A stretch of 64,000 nucleotides of DNA from Haemophilus quentini (lineage in GTDB: Bacteria > Pseudomonadota > Gammaproteobacteria > Enterobacterales > Pasteurellaceae), in contig MDJB01000012.1 in NCBI GenBank assembly GCA_001752465.1, positions 62,001-126,000 on the forward strand. Direction: 5' to 3'. The stretch's first letter is position 1. The number at the start of each line of letters is the position of its first letter. The translations under genes were made by a program, and so were the position numbers. Under the pieces are notes generated by a model, which was not told the DNA's origin, did not search any database, and saw only the letters and a program-made list of their open reading frames with translations. Shown piece by piece: positions 32,773 through 42,534 of this stretch.

Positions 32773-34116
32773 TTATTTTTTATATTCATAAGAACCATCA
32801 GACTGACGAACAAATCGCGTACCGTTAGATAAGCGCATTTCATTTACTCGCCCTTGACTGTTCACAGATACCGCAACTTTATCACCTGGTTTAAAGCTAC
32901 TTAAAACATTGCCCGCTCCAGCTGCTTTACTCATTGCATTAACATCCGAAATATTAAGTTGATTGTCACGGAATACTTGCATAAGAGAAACGCCTTTAGG
33001 CACAGTTAATGTTTTCGCCGATGCAGTTGGTGCAGCTGCTTTCATTGCAGGTTTTGCATCAACAATTTGAACTTTAGCTTCTTTTTTAACTTGAACCGGT
33101 TTAGCTTCAACAATTGGTGCTTTTCCAGCTGTTTTAGCGACAGTTTGTTCAGTTACTTTTGCTGGTACATGTGCTTTTTCAGCAACTTTCACTTCTTTTT
33201 TCGCGATATCTTTATGTGCCACTTGTTGTTCTACTACTTTTTTCACCGGTTGAACTGGTGCTACAACAGTTGGCGCTTTTGGCTGTTCCACTTGAGCTTG
33301 TTGGGCTTGAGTTTGTGATTGCTCAGGTTGAGCTGCTTGCATAGGTTTAGCTGAATCCATTGTATTTGAGGTTTGAACTGGAACTTGAGCCATGTTTTGT
33401 AGAGCAGCCATGTTTTGTGGAGCAGCCATGTTTTCTGCAGGTTGATTTTGAGCAGTCGCACTATTAGCCAATTCATCTGCTTTTGGCGCATTTTCAGGTT
33501 GGTTAGCTTGCTCTGTAGCCATCTGATTTTGTGTAGGAGGATTATCTAAAATCGTGGTTTCCACTGGTTGATTTTGATCTAAAGATTGGAACTGCACTGG
33601 GATTTCATTGCTGTTAGATTGAGTGAAAGACTCAACGGTGTCAGAACTTGGTTTTAATGCGAAGAAAATAATTAATAAAATAACCAACACAAAAATAGCC
33701 ATAAACAAACGACGATGTTTTGCTGGCAATACTTGTAATACTTTCCATTTTTCTGGTTGGGCTAAAATAGGTTTTTCAGCCTTTTCGACGGGTTCATCCG
33801 CGTTATTTTCAGCACTGATTTCTTCATCAACCGAAGAAATATTTTCTTCTGTGAAAGAAGTCTGAAGAACTGGCTCTTGTGCTGTTTTCAAATTTTCACT
33901 CGGAATTAAAGGATCATTTTCTTGCGTTGATGAATCGCCAAAAGTAGGTTCTTTACGTTGCTGAAAGTTAGTTTGCACGTGATTTTTTTTGGCAAATAAC
34001 CCTTTTGCTTTACCTAAAATTGACGAACTTGGCTGAATTGTTTTCTTTGGTGTAATTGGCTCTTGATTAAGCCCTAAATCTAATTCATTTTGAGATGATT
34101 GTTCATTTTTATCCAT
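32773..34116 (-). CDS. oapA: Opacity-associated protein A
   Basis: OapA is a surface-related protein needed for the translucent colony type and for nasopharyngeal colonisation in H. influenzae. About 447 residues: an acidic cytosolic N-terminus, one membrane segment near residues 140-158 (FMAIFVLVILLIIFFALK), a long Gln/Pro/Ala/Lys-rich stalk, and a C-terminal OapA/LysM-like domain (TLTVPKGVSLMQVFRDNQLN ...). I start at ATG 34116 (MDKNEQSSQNE) rather than a GTG 9 bases upstream. It leads the oapA-oapB-recO-rlmD run. Confidence 0.92.
   Translation of the reverse strand: MDKNEQSSQNELDLGLNQEPITPKKTIQPSSSILGKAKGLFAKKNHVQTNFQQRKEPTFGDSSTQENDPLIPSENLKTAQEPVLQTSFTEENISSVDEEISAENNADEPVEKAEKPILAQPEKWKVLQVLPAKHRRLFMAIFVLVILLIIFFALKPSSDTVESFTQSNSNEIPVQFQSLDQNQPVETTILDNPPTQNQMATEQANQPENAPKADELANSATAQNQPAENMAAPQNMAALQNMAQVPVQTSNTMDSAKPMQAAQPEQSQTQAQQAQVEQPKAPTVVAPVQPVKKVVEQQVAHKDIAKKEVKVAEKAHVPAKVTEQTVAKTAGKAPIVEAKPVQVKKEAKVQIVDAKPAMKAAAPTASAKTLTVPKGVSLMQVFRDNQLNISDVNAMSKAAGAGNVLSSFKPGDKVAVSVNSQGRVNEMRLSNGTRFVRQSDGSYEYKK
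33391..33438 (-). repeat. 18-base imperfect tandem repeat in oapA
   Basis: CATGTTTTGTAGAGCAGC (33391-33408) is followed by CATGTTTTGTGGAGCAGC (33409-33426) and a partial third copy. In OapA these encode repeated hexapeptides of the type MAAPQN / MAALQN. Because the unit is 18 bases, copy changes keep the frame and only lengthen or shorten the stalk. Confidence 0.7.
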
Positions 34117-34223
34117 AGAATTCACTGGATTGTCCCTGATGCTTGTTCTTATTCATATTAATTAGCCACAAAATTGAGAAGCCCAAAAGTGCGGCGAGAA
34201 AATTAGGCGTATTTTATTAGATC

Positions 34224-35240
34224 TTATTCTGCGTATAAAGTCTTATTTGGCTCGCCCGCAATTTCTCGTGCAAGTTTAGGAACAAGATAGCCAGAAGTCA
34301 GCGATTGCAAGGTTTTATAGATTTGCATAGCTTCAATATCGCTAATCAGAAAATGGCTCGCCCCTTGCACTTTATCCAGCAAATGCAAGTAATAAGGCAA
34401 AATACCTGTTTGAAAAAGTTTATCGCTCAATATTTTTAGAATTTGCGCATCATCATTCACGCCTTTTAGCAAAACAGATTGATTCAAAAGCGTGACATTC
34501 ACGGCTTTTAATTTTTGCATCGCATTAGCAAAAATTTGATCAATTTCATTCGGATGATTAATGTGTGTCACCATAACTGTTTGCAAACGACTTTCTGCTA
34601 ATAAGGCACAAAATTCATCAGTAATCCGCTGCGGAATGACAACAGGCAAACGGGTGTGAATACGCAAACGCTGTAAGTGCGGTATATTTTCCAAATGTTT
34701 TATTAACCACGCCAATTCGTGATCTTTCGCCATTAAAGGATCGCCACCTGAAAAAATCACTTCTTCAATTTCAGAATGCGCCGCAATGTAATCTAATGCC
34801 AGCTGCCAGCTTTTTTTATTTCCTGGGTTTTCATCGTAAGGAAAATGTCGGCGGAAGCAATAACGACAATTTACTGCACAACCGCCTTTCGCCATAAAGA
34901 GCAATCGGTTTTTATATTTATGAAGAATATTCGGCACCGCATTGGCATTTTTTTCTTCTAAGGGATCTGTACTAAATCCCTCAGCTTTCACAAACTCTAA
35001 ATCAGAACACATCACTTGCAAGAAAAGGGGATCTTGCGGATTGCCTTTTTCCATTTTATCAATAAAAGGTTGTGGCACACGGAGCGAAAAAAGTTTCCGC
35101 GCAGCAATGGATTGCTCAAAATCATCTTCTGGTAAATTTAAGGCTTTTAGCAATAATTTAGGATCTGAAATCGCATTTTTTAGAATTGTGAGCCAATTTT
35201 GTTCTTCTCTAATGACGGGTTCTTGGGTTAAAATACGCAC
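34224..35240 (-). CDS. epmB: EF-P beta-lysylation protein EpmB (lysine 2,3-aminomutase)
   Basis: EpmB makes (R)-beta-lysine for attachment to elongation factor P by EpmA. It is a radical SAM, PLP-dependent enzyme: CAVNCRYCFRRHFPY (CxxxCxxC) near residue 120, IFSGGDPLMAKD near 163 and LLNQSVLLKGVND near 255. The start is a GTG at 35240 (RILTQEPVIREEQNW); the family N-terminus lines up here. It is divergent from efp by 37 bases, the usual pairing. The start overlaps a near-match of the uptake signal. Confidence 0.94.
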   Translation of the reverse strand: MRILTQEPVIREEQNWLTILKNAISDPKLLLKALNLPEDDFEQSIAARKLFSLRVPQPFIDKMEKGNPQDPLFLQVMCSDLEFVKAEGFSTDPLEEKNANAVPNILHKYKNRLLFMAKGGCAVNCRYCFRRHFPYDENPGNKKSWQLALDYIAAHSEIEEVIFSGGDPLMAKDHELAWLIKHLENIPHLQRLRIHTRLPVVIPQRITDEFCALLAESRLQTVMVTHINHPNEIDQIFANAMQKLKAVNVTLLNQSVLLKGVNDDAQILKILSDKLFQTGILPYYLHLLDKVQGASHFLISDIEAMQIYKTLQSLTSGYLVPKLAREIAGEPNKTLYAE

Positions 35241-35277
35241 TTTTCAAACCATCTCTAATTTTTAGGATATTAAAAAT

Positions 35278-35844
35278 ATGGCTACATATACTACCAGTGA
35301 TTTCAAACCAGGTCTAAAATTTATGCAAGACGGTGAACCTTGCGTAATCGTTGAAAATGAATTCGTAAAACCAGGTAAAGGTCAAGCTTTCACCCGTACT
35401 CGTATTCGTAAATTAATTTCAGGTAAAGTATTAGACGTAAACTTCAAATCTGGTACTTCGGTTGAAGCTGCTGATGTTATGGATCTTAACTTAACTTATT
35501 CATACAAAGACGATGCATTCTGGTACTTCATGCACCCAGAAACATTTGAACAATACTCTGCTGATGCAAAAGCTGTAGGTGATGCAGAAAAATGGTTATT
35601 AGACCAAGCAGATTGTATCGTGACTTTATGGAATGGTGCGCCAATTGCTGTTACTCCACCAAACTTTGTTGAATTAGAAATCGTCGATACAGACCCAGGT
35701 CTTAAAGGCGATACAGCAGGTACTGGCGGTAAACCAGCAACATTAAGCACTGGCGCAGTAGTAAAAGTACCTCTTTTCGTTCAAATCGGCGAAGTAATCA
35801 AAGTTGATACTCGTTCTGGTGAATACGTCTCTCGCGTAAAATAA
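35278..35844 (+). CDS. efp: Elongation factor P
   Basis: EF-P rescues ribosomes stalled at polyproline. The 188-residue protein begins [20 protein letters not shown]. The lysine to be modified is K34 in [13 protein letters not shown]. It is divergent from epmB, whose product makes the beta-lysine for this site. A strong terminator follows. Confidence 0.98.
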   Translation: MATYTTSDFKPGLKFMQDGEPCVIVENEFVKPGKGQAFTRTRIRKLISGKVLDVNFKSGTSVEAADVMDLNLTYSYKDDAFWYFMHPETFEQYSADAKAVGDAEKWLLDQADCIVTLWNGAPIAVTPPNFVELEIVDTDPGLKGDTAGTGGKPATLSTGAVVKVPLFVQIGEVIKVDTRSGEYVSRVK

Positions 35845-35928
35845 TCGTTTAGATGACAAAAGTGCGGTTAATTTCTGCGGTGTATTATTGTTGTAGCAAT
35901 AAAAAGCACTGAAATTCATTCAATAAAA

Positions 35929-35966
35929 ATGCCTTTCCGTTCATAAATAGGAAAGGCATTTTTTTA
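35929..35966 (+). terminator. efp terminator
   Basis: ATGCCTTTCC (35929-35938) and GGAAAGGCAT (35950-35959) are followed by TTTTTTT. An uptake signal lies at about 35860, upstream. Nothing else is recognisable in the 299 bases up to the opa-like gene except an AT-rich promoter region. Confidence 0.85.
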
Positions 35967-36143
35967 TAAATAATATAGTTTGATAGAAAGCATAAAAAAC
36001 CAATCAGTCAAATTTTTCTGTTATTTTATGCTTTAATTAAAACATTTTTACTTATGTTATAGAATAGAGTAAAATGAAGCACGATTCTCAAAAATTGACT
36101 ATGAAAATTTTATTTTTAACAAAAATCCGTTGGAGGAACCCTA

Positions 36144-36899
36144 ATGAATATTCGAATTGAGAAATCTTCTCTTCTCTTCTCTTCTCTTCTCTTCTCTTCT
36201 CTTCTCTTCTCTTCTGCTGTACAAGCAAAGGAAGATAATGGAAAAGGGATTTATGTACAAGCTGATTGGGTGCACGCTCGTGAAAAAGTAGACCATAATT
36301 ATCCTGAACAAAACGCTCCACTTTTCAATGATTATAAAAAGTTCAAAACCCATTCCAACCACCCACGTTTTTCCATTGGTTATGATTTCGATAACTGGCG
36401 TTTAGCATTAGATTACTCCCATTATGATCGCTGGAGCCATAGTAAACGTATTATTCTTGAAAAGAATAATACAATTCGTACCAATACAGTTAATATTAAA
36501 GCAATCCATTTTGATCAAGGCACTTTCCAAGCTCGTTCTTCTTATGGCATCTCTGCTATTTATGATTTAGATCTTAATTCAAAATTTAAACCTTATGCTG
36601 GTATTCGTATCAGCGTAGGTAAAATCAGACATAGCGTTTATTTAGATGACAAAGTACAAACCACTGTTACACCACAAAATGGTAGCTCTACAGTAGGTCC
36701 TGTAAAAGATGTACACCCTCCTTATCACGATAGTCGCAACATAAGACGCATTGGCTTTGGTTTTATTGGTGGTATTGGCTATGACATTACACAGAGTATT
36801 ACCTTAGACTTAGGTTATCGTTATAACGATTGGGGACGTTTAGAAAACGTGCGTTTTAAAACTCACGAAGCCTCTTTCGGTGTACGTTACCGTTTTTAA
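36144..36899 (+). CDS. opa: Opa-like opacity porin, phase variable
   Basis: This is a 251-residue outer-membrane beta-barrel of the opacity-protein family. After a signal peptide (cut near VQA|KE) come alternating strands, e.g. HPRFSIGYDFDNWRLALDYS, FKPYAGIRISVGKI, GFIGGIGYDITQSITLDLGY, ending ASFGVRYRF with a terminal Phe as in outer-membrane proteins. Neisseria Opa proteins bind host CEACAM and heparan sulfate; the ligand here is unknown. The signal peptide is encoded by ten CTTCT units (36166-36215) and the gene is now in frame (ON). RBS GGAGG lies just upstream. Confidence 0.88.
   Translation: MNIRIEKSSLLFSSLLFSSLLFSSAVQAKEDNGKGIYVQADWVHAREKVDHNYPEQNAPLFNDYKKFKTHSNHPRFSIGYDFDNWRLALDYSHYDRWSHSKRIILEKNNTIRTNTVNIKAIHFDQGTFQARSSYGISAIYDLDLNSKFKPYAGIRISVGKIRHSVYLDDKVQTTVTPQNGSSTVGPVKDVHPPYHDSRNIRRIGFGFIGGIGYDITQSITLDLGYRYNDWGRLENVRFKTHEASFGVRYRF
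36166..36215 (+). repeat. Ten tandem CTTCT repeats in the opa-like signal peptide
   Basis: Exactly ten perfect 5-base copies encode a repeated SSLLF hydrophobic core. Loss or gain of one or two units shifts the frame; three units restore it with five residues changed. The gene is therefore ON at n = 10 (also 7 or 13) and OFF otherwise, the same logic as the CTCTT tract of Neisseria opa. Confidence 0.95.
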
Positions 36900-37015
36900 T
36901 TAAACAAATTTAGTTTTCTATTTATGCGGTCAAATTCTCCTCATTATTTGCAAAATGAGGGAAAAATTTGACCGCTTGTTTTTTCCGCAAAACAGGCGTA
37001 AACTTCTTTTAAATT

Positions 37016-37091
37016 TTAGTCGGGGTGCCACAAAATGGCTGAGATGATACCCGTGAACCTGAAACAGTTAGCACTGACGTAGGAAACTAAT
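37016..37091 (+). promoter_or_regulatory. TPP riboswitch of the thiZXY-tenA-thiMDE operon
   Basis: P1 arms TTAGT (37016-37020) and ACTAA (37086-37090) enclose CGGGGTGCC, GGCTGAGATGATACCCGTG, AACCTGAAACAG and GACGTAGGAAACT, which are the conserved THI-box pieces. It controls the seven-gene salvage operon that starts at 37177. The core is almost identical to the thiB riboswitch, but the P3 variable arm differs. Confidence 0.96.
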
Positions 37092-37176
37092 ATGCCAAAA
37101 TACTTTCTCATTCTTCATACCTATTTTCATTCCTTTTCTGTCGTTGCCTTTAGCCATTAATCCTTAGGTTAATGCT

Positions 37177-37881
37177 ATGGTGCATATTCAGGATCTTAGT
37201 CTTGCTTTTGGAGAGCAAGTACTATTTGAACATCTTGATTTAACTCTTTTATCGAATGAATGGGTGAGTTTACTTGGCTGCTCTGGCGTAGGTAAATCAA
37301 CGCTTTTGAGATTAATTGCAGGGCTTGATATACAGGGAAAAGTTCAAGGCAATATTATCTCTAATCCAAACATTAAAGTAGCATGGATACCACAAAAAAA
37401 CACCCTTTATCCTTGGCTTTCAATTGTTGATAACGTCCAATTAGAAAACGTACTATTTGGGAATAAATCTGCAAAAACAACCATTCGAGCGGGTATGTCA
37501 GAGCATCTGCAGAAAAACTGTGCTCAATTATCTGTAGGGCAAAAACAAAGAGTGGCTCTCGCTCGAGTATTAATGCAAAACGCTGATTTAGTTTTACTTG
37601 ATGAACCTTTCTCTGCCCTTGACGCGATTAGTCGTTACCAATTACAAAACTTGGTCTATGAACTATTAAAAGATAAATCAGTGTTATTGGTTACACATGA
37701 TCCTCAAGAAGCATTGCGCTTAAGCCAGCGTATTTTTGTATTACGTTCACCGCAGCCTAATCAACCAGCATTATCCGACGTCATAAAACCTGAAGGTAAA
37801 GCACCACGCGAACTTAACCAAGAAAATTTGTGGATGCTCCAACAGCAATTATTAAATGAGTTATTAGAGGGAAAAAGATGA
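37177..37881 (+). CDS. thiZ: ABC transporter ATPase, thiamine-precursor type (ThiZ)
   Basis: This 234-residue ATPase has Walker A GCSGVGKST, signature [13 protein letters not shown], Walker [13 protein letters not shown] and LVTHDPQEAL. It is the first gene after the TPP riboswitch and overlaps the permease gene by 4 bases. Such ThiXYZ systems bring in N-formyl-4-amino-5-aminomethyl-2-methylpyrimidine (FAMP) in other bacteria. The assignment rests on operon context. Confidence 0.88.
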   Translation: MVHIQDLSLAFGEQVLFEHLDLTLLSNEWVSLLGCSGVGKSTLLRLIAGLDIQGKVQGNIISNPNIKVAWIPQKNTLYPWLSIVDNVQLENVLFGNKSAKTTIRAGMSEHLQKNCAQLSVGQKQRVALARVLMQNADLVLLDEPFSALDAISRYQLQNLVYELLKDKSVLLVTHDPQEALRLSQRIFVLRSPQPNQPALSDVIKPEGKAPRELNQENLWMLQQQLLNELLEGKR

Positions 37882-38603
37882 AACTTAGCCTTCTTAAACC
37901 ACTCTTTATTGGAATTATATTGCTGTGTCTCTGGCAACTTATTGGTGTATTAGGTGATTTTCCACATTACATATTTCCTTCTCCCCAAGACGTATGGCTG
38001 CAATTGACTTCCCATATAGAACTACTTTGGCAGCATACACAAATCACCTTAATTGAAATTGGCTTAGGGCTGCTACTGGGTTTTATTTTTGGATTGTCAT
38101 CAGCCCTGTTACTCTCTTTTTCGCCAAAAACATCTTCTTTGTTACTACCAGTCTTGGTGATATCTCAAGCGATTCCTGTTTTCGCCATCGCCCCAATACT
38201 CGTACTTTGGCTAGGTTATGGAATGCCATCAAAAATTGTTATGGCTATTCTCATTATCTATTTCCCTGTAACTGCAGCTTGTTACGATGGATTACGCAAC
38301 ACGCCTAAAGCTTGGCTCGATCTCGCTAAAACGTTCAAACTCTCACCTTTACGTTTATTACTTAAAGTACGCTTGCCTGCCGCATTGCCTGCACTTGCAT
38401 CAGGCTTTCGCATTGCCGTTTCAGTCGCCCCGATTGGTGCTGTAATCGGAGAATGGGTGGGTTCATCAGAAGGGCTTGGCTATTTAATGATCCACGCCAA
38501 TGTTCGTATGCAGGTGGATTTAATGTTCGCTGCGTTGCTGATCTTAGTGGCAATTTCATTCAGTATCGATTGGCTACTACGCCATTTTATTTGGCACGTT
38601 TAA
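37878..38603 (+). CDS. thiX: ABC transporter permease, thiamine-precursor type (ThiX)
   Basis: A 241-residue permease of the SsuC/TauC type with about six membrane segments and the EAA-like loop TFKLSPLRLLLKVRLPAALP near residue 155. ATGA overlap with thiZ shows coupling. It pairs with ThiZ and the broken ThiY, so its partner binding protein is missing unless another one substitutes. Confidence 0.88.
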   Translation: MKLSLLKPLFIGIILLCLWQLIGVLGDFPHYIFPSPQDVWLQLTSHIELLWQHTQITLIEIGLGLLLGFIFGLSSALLLSFSPKTSSLLLPVLVISQAIPVFAIAPILVLWLGYGMPSKIVMAILIIYFPVTAACYDGLRNTPKAWLDLAKTFKLSPLRLLLKVRLPAALPALASGFRIAVSVAPIGAVIGEWVGSSEGLGYLMIHANVRMQVDLMFAALLILVAISFSIDWLLRHFIWHV

Positions 38604-38628
38604 CGCTTCATGACAAAAGGAGACAAAA

Positions 38629-39574
38629 ATGAAGAAAATCATCCGTTATTTCAGTCTTGTAATTGGAATCAGCGCCAGTTTTACCAGTTTGGCAAGAGAG
38701 AAAATTAGCTTAATGTTTGATTGGTATGTAAACCCAGATCACGCAGCAATCATCGTGGCACAACAAAAAGGCTTTTTTGAAAAAAATAACTTAGACGTCG
38801 ATATTATCGAACCCGCTGATCCATCATTACCGCCTAAATTAGTTGCAGCAGGAAAAGTGGATTTAGCCATTAATTATTAACCTCAAATTTATCAACAAGT
38901 CGCTGAAGGATTGCCTTTAGTGCGTGTAGGCTCTCTGATTTCCAGTCCATTAAATAGCGTAGTAGTACTCAAAAATAGCAAGATCAAAACACTTGCCGAT
39001 CTGAAAGGTAAAAAAGTAGGCTATTCCGTCAGTGGCTTTGAGAATGTATTACTCGATACCATGCTCCATTCCATCGGACTCAGCAACCAAGACGTAAAAT
39101 TAGTGAATGTGAATTGGTCACTTTCCCCTTCTCTTTTAATGGGACAAGTCGATGCTGTCATCGGAGCATTCCGTAATTTTGAACTGAATCAGATCCATTT
39201 AGAAAAACAAGAAGGCGTGGCATTTTTCCCTGAGCAATATGGTGTGCCAGCTTATGATGAATTGATTTTAGTAGCGAACAAAAACAACCTTGCCTCTAAA
39301 AAAATTTCCGCTTTTTTTTACCGCACTTGAACAAGCCACAACCTACCTACAAAACAACCAAAATGACGCATGGCAAGCATTTATGAGCTATAAACCAAAA
39401 GAGCTTAATACAGAATTAAATCAATTAGTATGGAAAGATACCTTGCCTTTACTAGCAGCTAAACCTCGTCAATTGGATGCCAAACGTTATCAACAAATGG
39501 CGGAATTTATGCATCAAAAAGGCTTGATTCCAAAAGCACTTGAATTGAAATACTATGCTGTCGAATTACAGTAA
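38629..39574 (+). pseudogene. thiY: thiY, pyrimidine-precursor binding protein, broken twice
   Basis: The reading frame opens with a signal peptide (MKKIIRYFSLVIGISASF) and the NMT1/THI5-like domain (KISLMFDWYVNPDHAAIIVA). A TAA replaces a codon at 38878-38880 (likely CAA, giving NYQPQIY). The same frame then continues to a run of eight T at 39312-39319, where seven would keep the frame (ISAFFTALEQATTY); the extra T shifts the frame. The rest (to 39574) is intact. Two independent lesions make it a pseudogene in this strain. Confidence 0.92.
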
Positions 39575-39580
39575 GGGAAA

Positions 39581-40231
39581 ATGATGATCAACCAACTCAT
39601 TCAGCAAGCGCAACCTTATTGGAAACAATATGTTGAGCATGAATTTGTGCAACATCTTGCAAAAGGTACCTTGCCAAAATCTTGTTTTCAACACTATTTA
39701 AAACAAGATTACATCTATCTTTTCCATTACACTCGTGCTTTTGCTTTAGGCATCTTTAAGGCGAGAAATTTTGCCGAAATGGACATGCCGCGTAAAACGC
39801 TCGACATTCTTTGCCAAGAAATCCAATTACATTTGGATTACTGCCGACAATGGGAAATCAGTGAACAGGAAATATTCCAAACACCAGAAAGTGCGGCATG
39901 CATTTCCTATACACGTTACTTACTTGATTGTGGAATGATGGGTGGATTACCAGAGCTATATGCCGCCGTGACGCCTTGTGCTTTAGGTTACGCACAAGTC
40001 GCCCGCTACATCACAGAAAATTATCCAAAACTACCAAGCAATCCTTATCAAACGTGGATTGACGCATACTCAGCACCAGAATATCAACAAGCCGCACAAG
40101 AAACTGTTGATTTTCTTACCGCACTTTGTGAGCCACTTAATGATTCTCAACTCGCTAATATCCAACAGATTTTTACCACAGCCATTCGAATGGAAATTGG
40201 ATTTTGGCAAATGAGATTGGATTTAGCATAA
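39581..40231 (+). CDS. tenA: Aminopyrimidine aminohydrolase TenA
   Basis: TenA hydrolyses aminopyrimidines from degraded thiamine to HMP and can cut thiamine itself. The 216-residue all-helical protein has CALGYAQVAR near 135 (catalytic cysteine) and conserved YLFHYTRAFALG near 44. Two ATGs stand in a row (39581, 39584); AAGGG fits the second better. It is part of the riboswitch operon, downstream of the broken thiY. Confidence 0.93.
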   Translation: MMINQLIQQAQPYWKQYVEHEFVQHLAKGTLPKSCFQHYLKQDYIYLFHYTRAFALGIFKARNFAEMDMPRKTLDILCQEIQLHLDYCRQWEISEQEIFQTPESAACISYTRYLLDCGMMGGLPELYAAVTPCALGYAQVARYITENYPKLPSNPYQTWIDAYSAPEYQQAAQETVDFLTALCEPLNDSQLANIQQIFTTAIRMEIGFWQMRLDLA

Positions 40232-40246
40232 AAATAAAGGTGTAAA

Positions 40247-41041
40247 ATGAAATCAGTTTATTTATCAAAAATCCGTGAACAGAATCCGTTGATTCATAAT
40301 ATTACCAATATTGTCGCGGCAAATTTTAGTGCCAATGGTTTACTTGCTTTAGGTGTTTCACCGTTGATGTCTGCTAATATTGAAGAAATGGTTGAACTAC
40401 CTAAAATCAGACAAGCATTAGTCATCAATATCGGTACAGTCATCGGGCAAGAACGAGATGCTATGTTACTAGCGGGTAAAACAGCTAATTCAATAGGTAT
40501 TCCAGTGGTGCTTGACCTGGTTGGAGTGGGCGCTACGAACTGCCGACGCGAAACTATCCGTCAATTATTGGCAGAAGTGAAATTTGCCCTAATTCGAAGT
40601 AACGCCAGTGAACTTGCAGCGATTGCAGGTGAAGACTGGCAAGCAAAAGGCGTGGATGTAGGACAAGGTAAAACAAATCTACAAGAAGTTGCTCAACGTG
40701 TTGCACAACGCTATGACTGTACAGTGTTGATTAGTGGAGAGGTCGATATTATCAGTGATGGACAACAAACGGCCACAGTCCATAATGGTACACTGCTATT
40801 TCCAAAAGTCACTGCATCGGGTTGTTTATTAAGTGCAGTATGTGCAGCATTTTTAGCCGTTGATGAAGGAAAACATTTTTCAGCAACCATCGAAGCCTGT
40901 GCCGCTTACACCGTTGCAGGGGAGATTGCGGCTAAAAACTTAACCACGCAAGTCGGTCAGTTCCAAATTCGCTTGCTTGATGAATTGGCAGCCTTAACAC
41001 CTGATTTAATAGAACAAAACGCGGAGGTGAAATATGTCTAA
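40247..41041 (+). CDS. thiM: Hydroxyethylthiazole kinase
   Basis: ThiM phosphorylates the thiazole alcohol (THZ), salvaging the sulfur half of thiamine. The 264-residue protein has [18 protein letters not shown] near the N-terminus and the ribokinase-like end [18 protein letters not shown] with the catalytic Cys; [17 protein letters not shown] is also typical. It overlaps thiD by 8 bases. Confidence 0.96.
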   Translation: MKSVYLSKIREQNPLIHNITNIVAANFSANGLLALGVSPLMSANIEEMVELPKIRQALVINIGTVIGQERDAMLLAGKTANSIGIPVVLDLVGVGATNCRRETIRQLLAEVKFALIRSNASELAAIAGEDWQAKGVDVGQGKTNLQEVAQRVAQRYDCTVLISGEVDIISDGQQTATVHNGTLLFPKVTASGCLLSAVCAAFLAVDEGKHFSATIEACAAYTVAGEIAAKNLTTQVGQFQIRLLDELAALTPDLIEQNAEVKYV

Positions 41042-41843
41042 CATTCCACAAACATTGACTATTGCTGGTTCGGACAGTGGCGGCGGCGCCGGCATTCAAG
41101 CAGATTTGAAAACCTTTCAAATGCAAGGTGTATTTGGAACCTCAGTGATTACTGCAGTGACTGCACAAAACACGCTTGGGGTATTTGATATTCACCCCAT
41201 TCCACTGAAAACAATTCAGGCACAGCTAAAAGCGGTAAAAAATGACTTTCAAATTGCAAGTGCCAAAATTGGCATGCTTGGCACAGCAGATATTATTGAA
41301 TGTGTTGCTGATTTCTTAAGTCATCGCCCATTTGGCACATTAGTGGTTGATCCCGTGATGATTGCGAAAGGTGGTGCGCCTTTATTGCAACAACAAGCAG
41401 TTTCCGCATTAATCAAATATTTATTACCACTAGCCGACGTGATTACACCTAATATTCCTGAAGCAGAAGCTTTAACTGGTTTTAAGATTTCTGATACAGC
41501 CAGCATTCAACAAGCCACGTTAGACTTGCAAAAACAAGGCGCAAAGAATGTGATTATTAAAGGCGGACATTCGCTGAATTCACAAAGTCAGCAATGCCAA
41601 GATTGGATTTTTTTACAAAATGGTGAGCATTTTGTTTTAGAAAGCGTGCGTTTCGATACACCACATACTCACGGCACAGGCTGTACTTTTTCAGCTTGCT
41701 TAACAGCTGAATTAGCCAAAGGCGCACCATTAAAAAGTGCGGTGAAAACAGCTAAAGATTTTATCACTGCAGCCATCTCTCACCCATTGAATATTGGTCA
41801 TGGACATGGACCAACAAATCATTGGGCTTACAGTCGCCTTTAA
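41034..41843 (+). CDS. thiD: HMP / HMP-phosphate kinase
   Basis: ThiD adds two phosphates to HMP, making HMP-PP for thiamine assembly. Motifs: [35 protein letters not shown] near 106 and [20 protein letters not shown] near 208 (the anion hole and catalytic region). It starts within thiM (ATGTCTAACATT). Confidence 0.97.
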   Translation: MSNIPQTLTIAGSDSGGGAGIQADLKTFQMQGVFGTSVITAVTAQNTLGVFDIHPIPLKTIQAQLKAVKNDFQIASAKIGMLGTADIIECVADFLSHRPFGTLVVDPVMIAKGGAPLLQQQAVSALIKYLLPLADVITPNIPEAEALTGFKISDTASIQQATLDLQKQGAKNVIIKGGHSLNSQSQQCQDWIFLQNGEHFVLESVRFDTPHTHGTGCTFSACLTAELAKGAPLKSAVKTAKDFITAAISHPLNIGHGHGPTNHWAYSRL

Positions 41844-41853
41844 GGATTGAAAG

Positions 41854-42534
41854 ATGAAAAATATTCAAGAAATTTTACCGCTCTATTTTGTAGCAGGCAC
41901 ACAAGATTGCCGACATTTAGGTGATAATCCAACAGATAACTTGCTTTCTGTTCTTAAACAAGCTTTAGAAGGTGGCATTACCTGTTTTCAATTTCGCGAT
42001 AAAGGCAAATTCTCACTAGAAAATTCACCAGATGAACAACTAGCCTTAGCTATTAACTGCCTAGACTTATGTCGTCAATATAATGTGCCATTTATTGTTG
42101 ATGACAATGTTGATTTGGCATTGGAAATTGAAGCGGATGGAATTCATGTTGGACAAAGCGATACGCCTGTAAAAACGATTCGAGCAAAAACTAATAAACC
42201 ACTGATTATTGGTTGGTCAGTTAACCGCTTAGATGAAGCAAAAATCGGTGAGGAAATATCTGATATCGATTATTTTGGTGTTGGTCCAATTTTCTCTACC
42301 CAATCAAAAGAGAATCCTTCCCCGACTCTAGGAATGGAATTTATTCAAACCTTGAGAAATGGAGGCATCACCAAACCTCTTGTAGCGATTGGAGGAATAA
42401 AACTAGAACATGTGAAAACCTTACGAAAATATGGCGCTGATGGTGTTGCGGTAATCACAGCTATCACTCAGTCAAATGATATAAAATCAGCAACGCAAGC
42501 TTTAAAGGAAGAAAATAATGCTGCAAACTTATAA
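41854..42534 (+). CDS. thiE: Thiamine-phosphate synthase
   Basis: ThiE joins HMP-PP and THZ-P to thiamine phosphate. The 226-residue TIM barrel shows TCFQFRDKG, FIVDDNVDLALEIEADGIHV with GQSDTP following, and GVGPIFSTQSKENPSPTLG (phosphate loop, in place of the usual TxTK). It ends the salvage operon, overlapping the small fragment at 42518. With thiM and thiD it rebuilds thiamine from salvaged halves. Confidence 0.95.
   Translation: MKNIQEILPLYFVAGTQDCRHLGDNPTDNLLSVLKQALEGGITCFQFRDKGKFSLENSPDEQLALAINCLDLCRQYNVPFIVDDNVDLALEIEADGIHVGQSDTPVKTIRAKTNKPLIIGWSVNRLDEAKIGEEISDIDYFGVGPIFSTQSKENPSPTLGMEFIQTLRNGGITKPLVAIGGIKLEHVKTLRKYGADGVAVITAITQSNDIKSATQALKEENNAANL

Noticed and set aside
36088..36362. 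Minus-strand frames with repeated REEKR residues
   Set aside because: They are the antisense reading of the CTTCT tract in the opa-like gene and have no ribosome site or family match.
38629..39574. Three separate short genes for the binding protein
   Set aside because: The pieces follow one family alignment without gaps; a nonsense codon and a one-base slip explain the splits.
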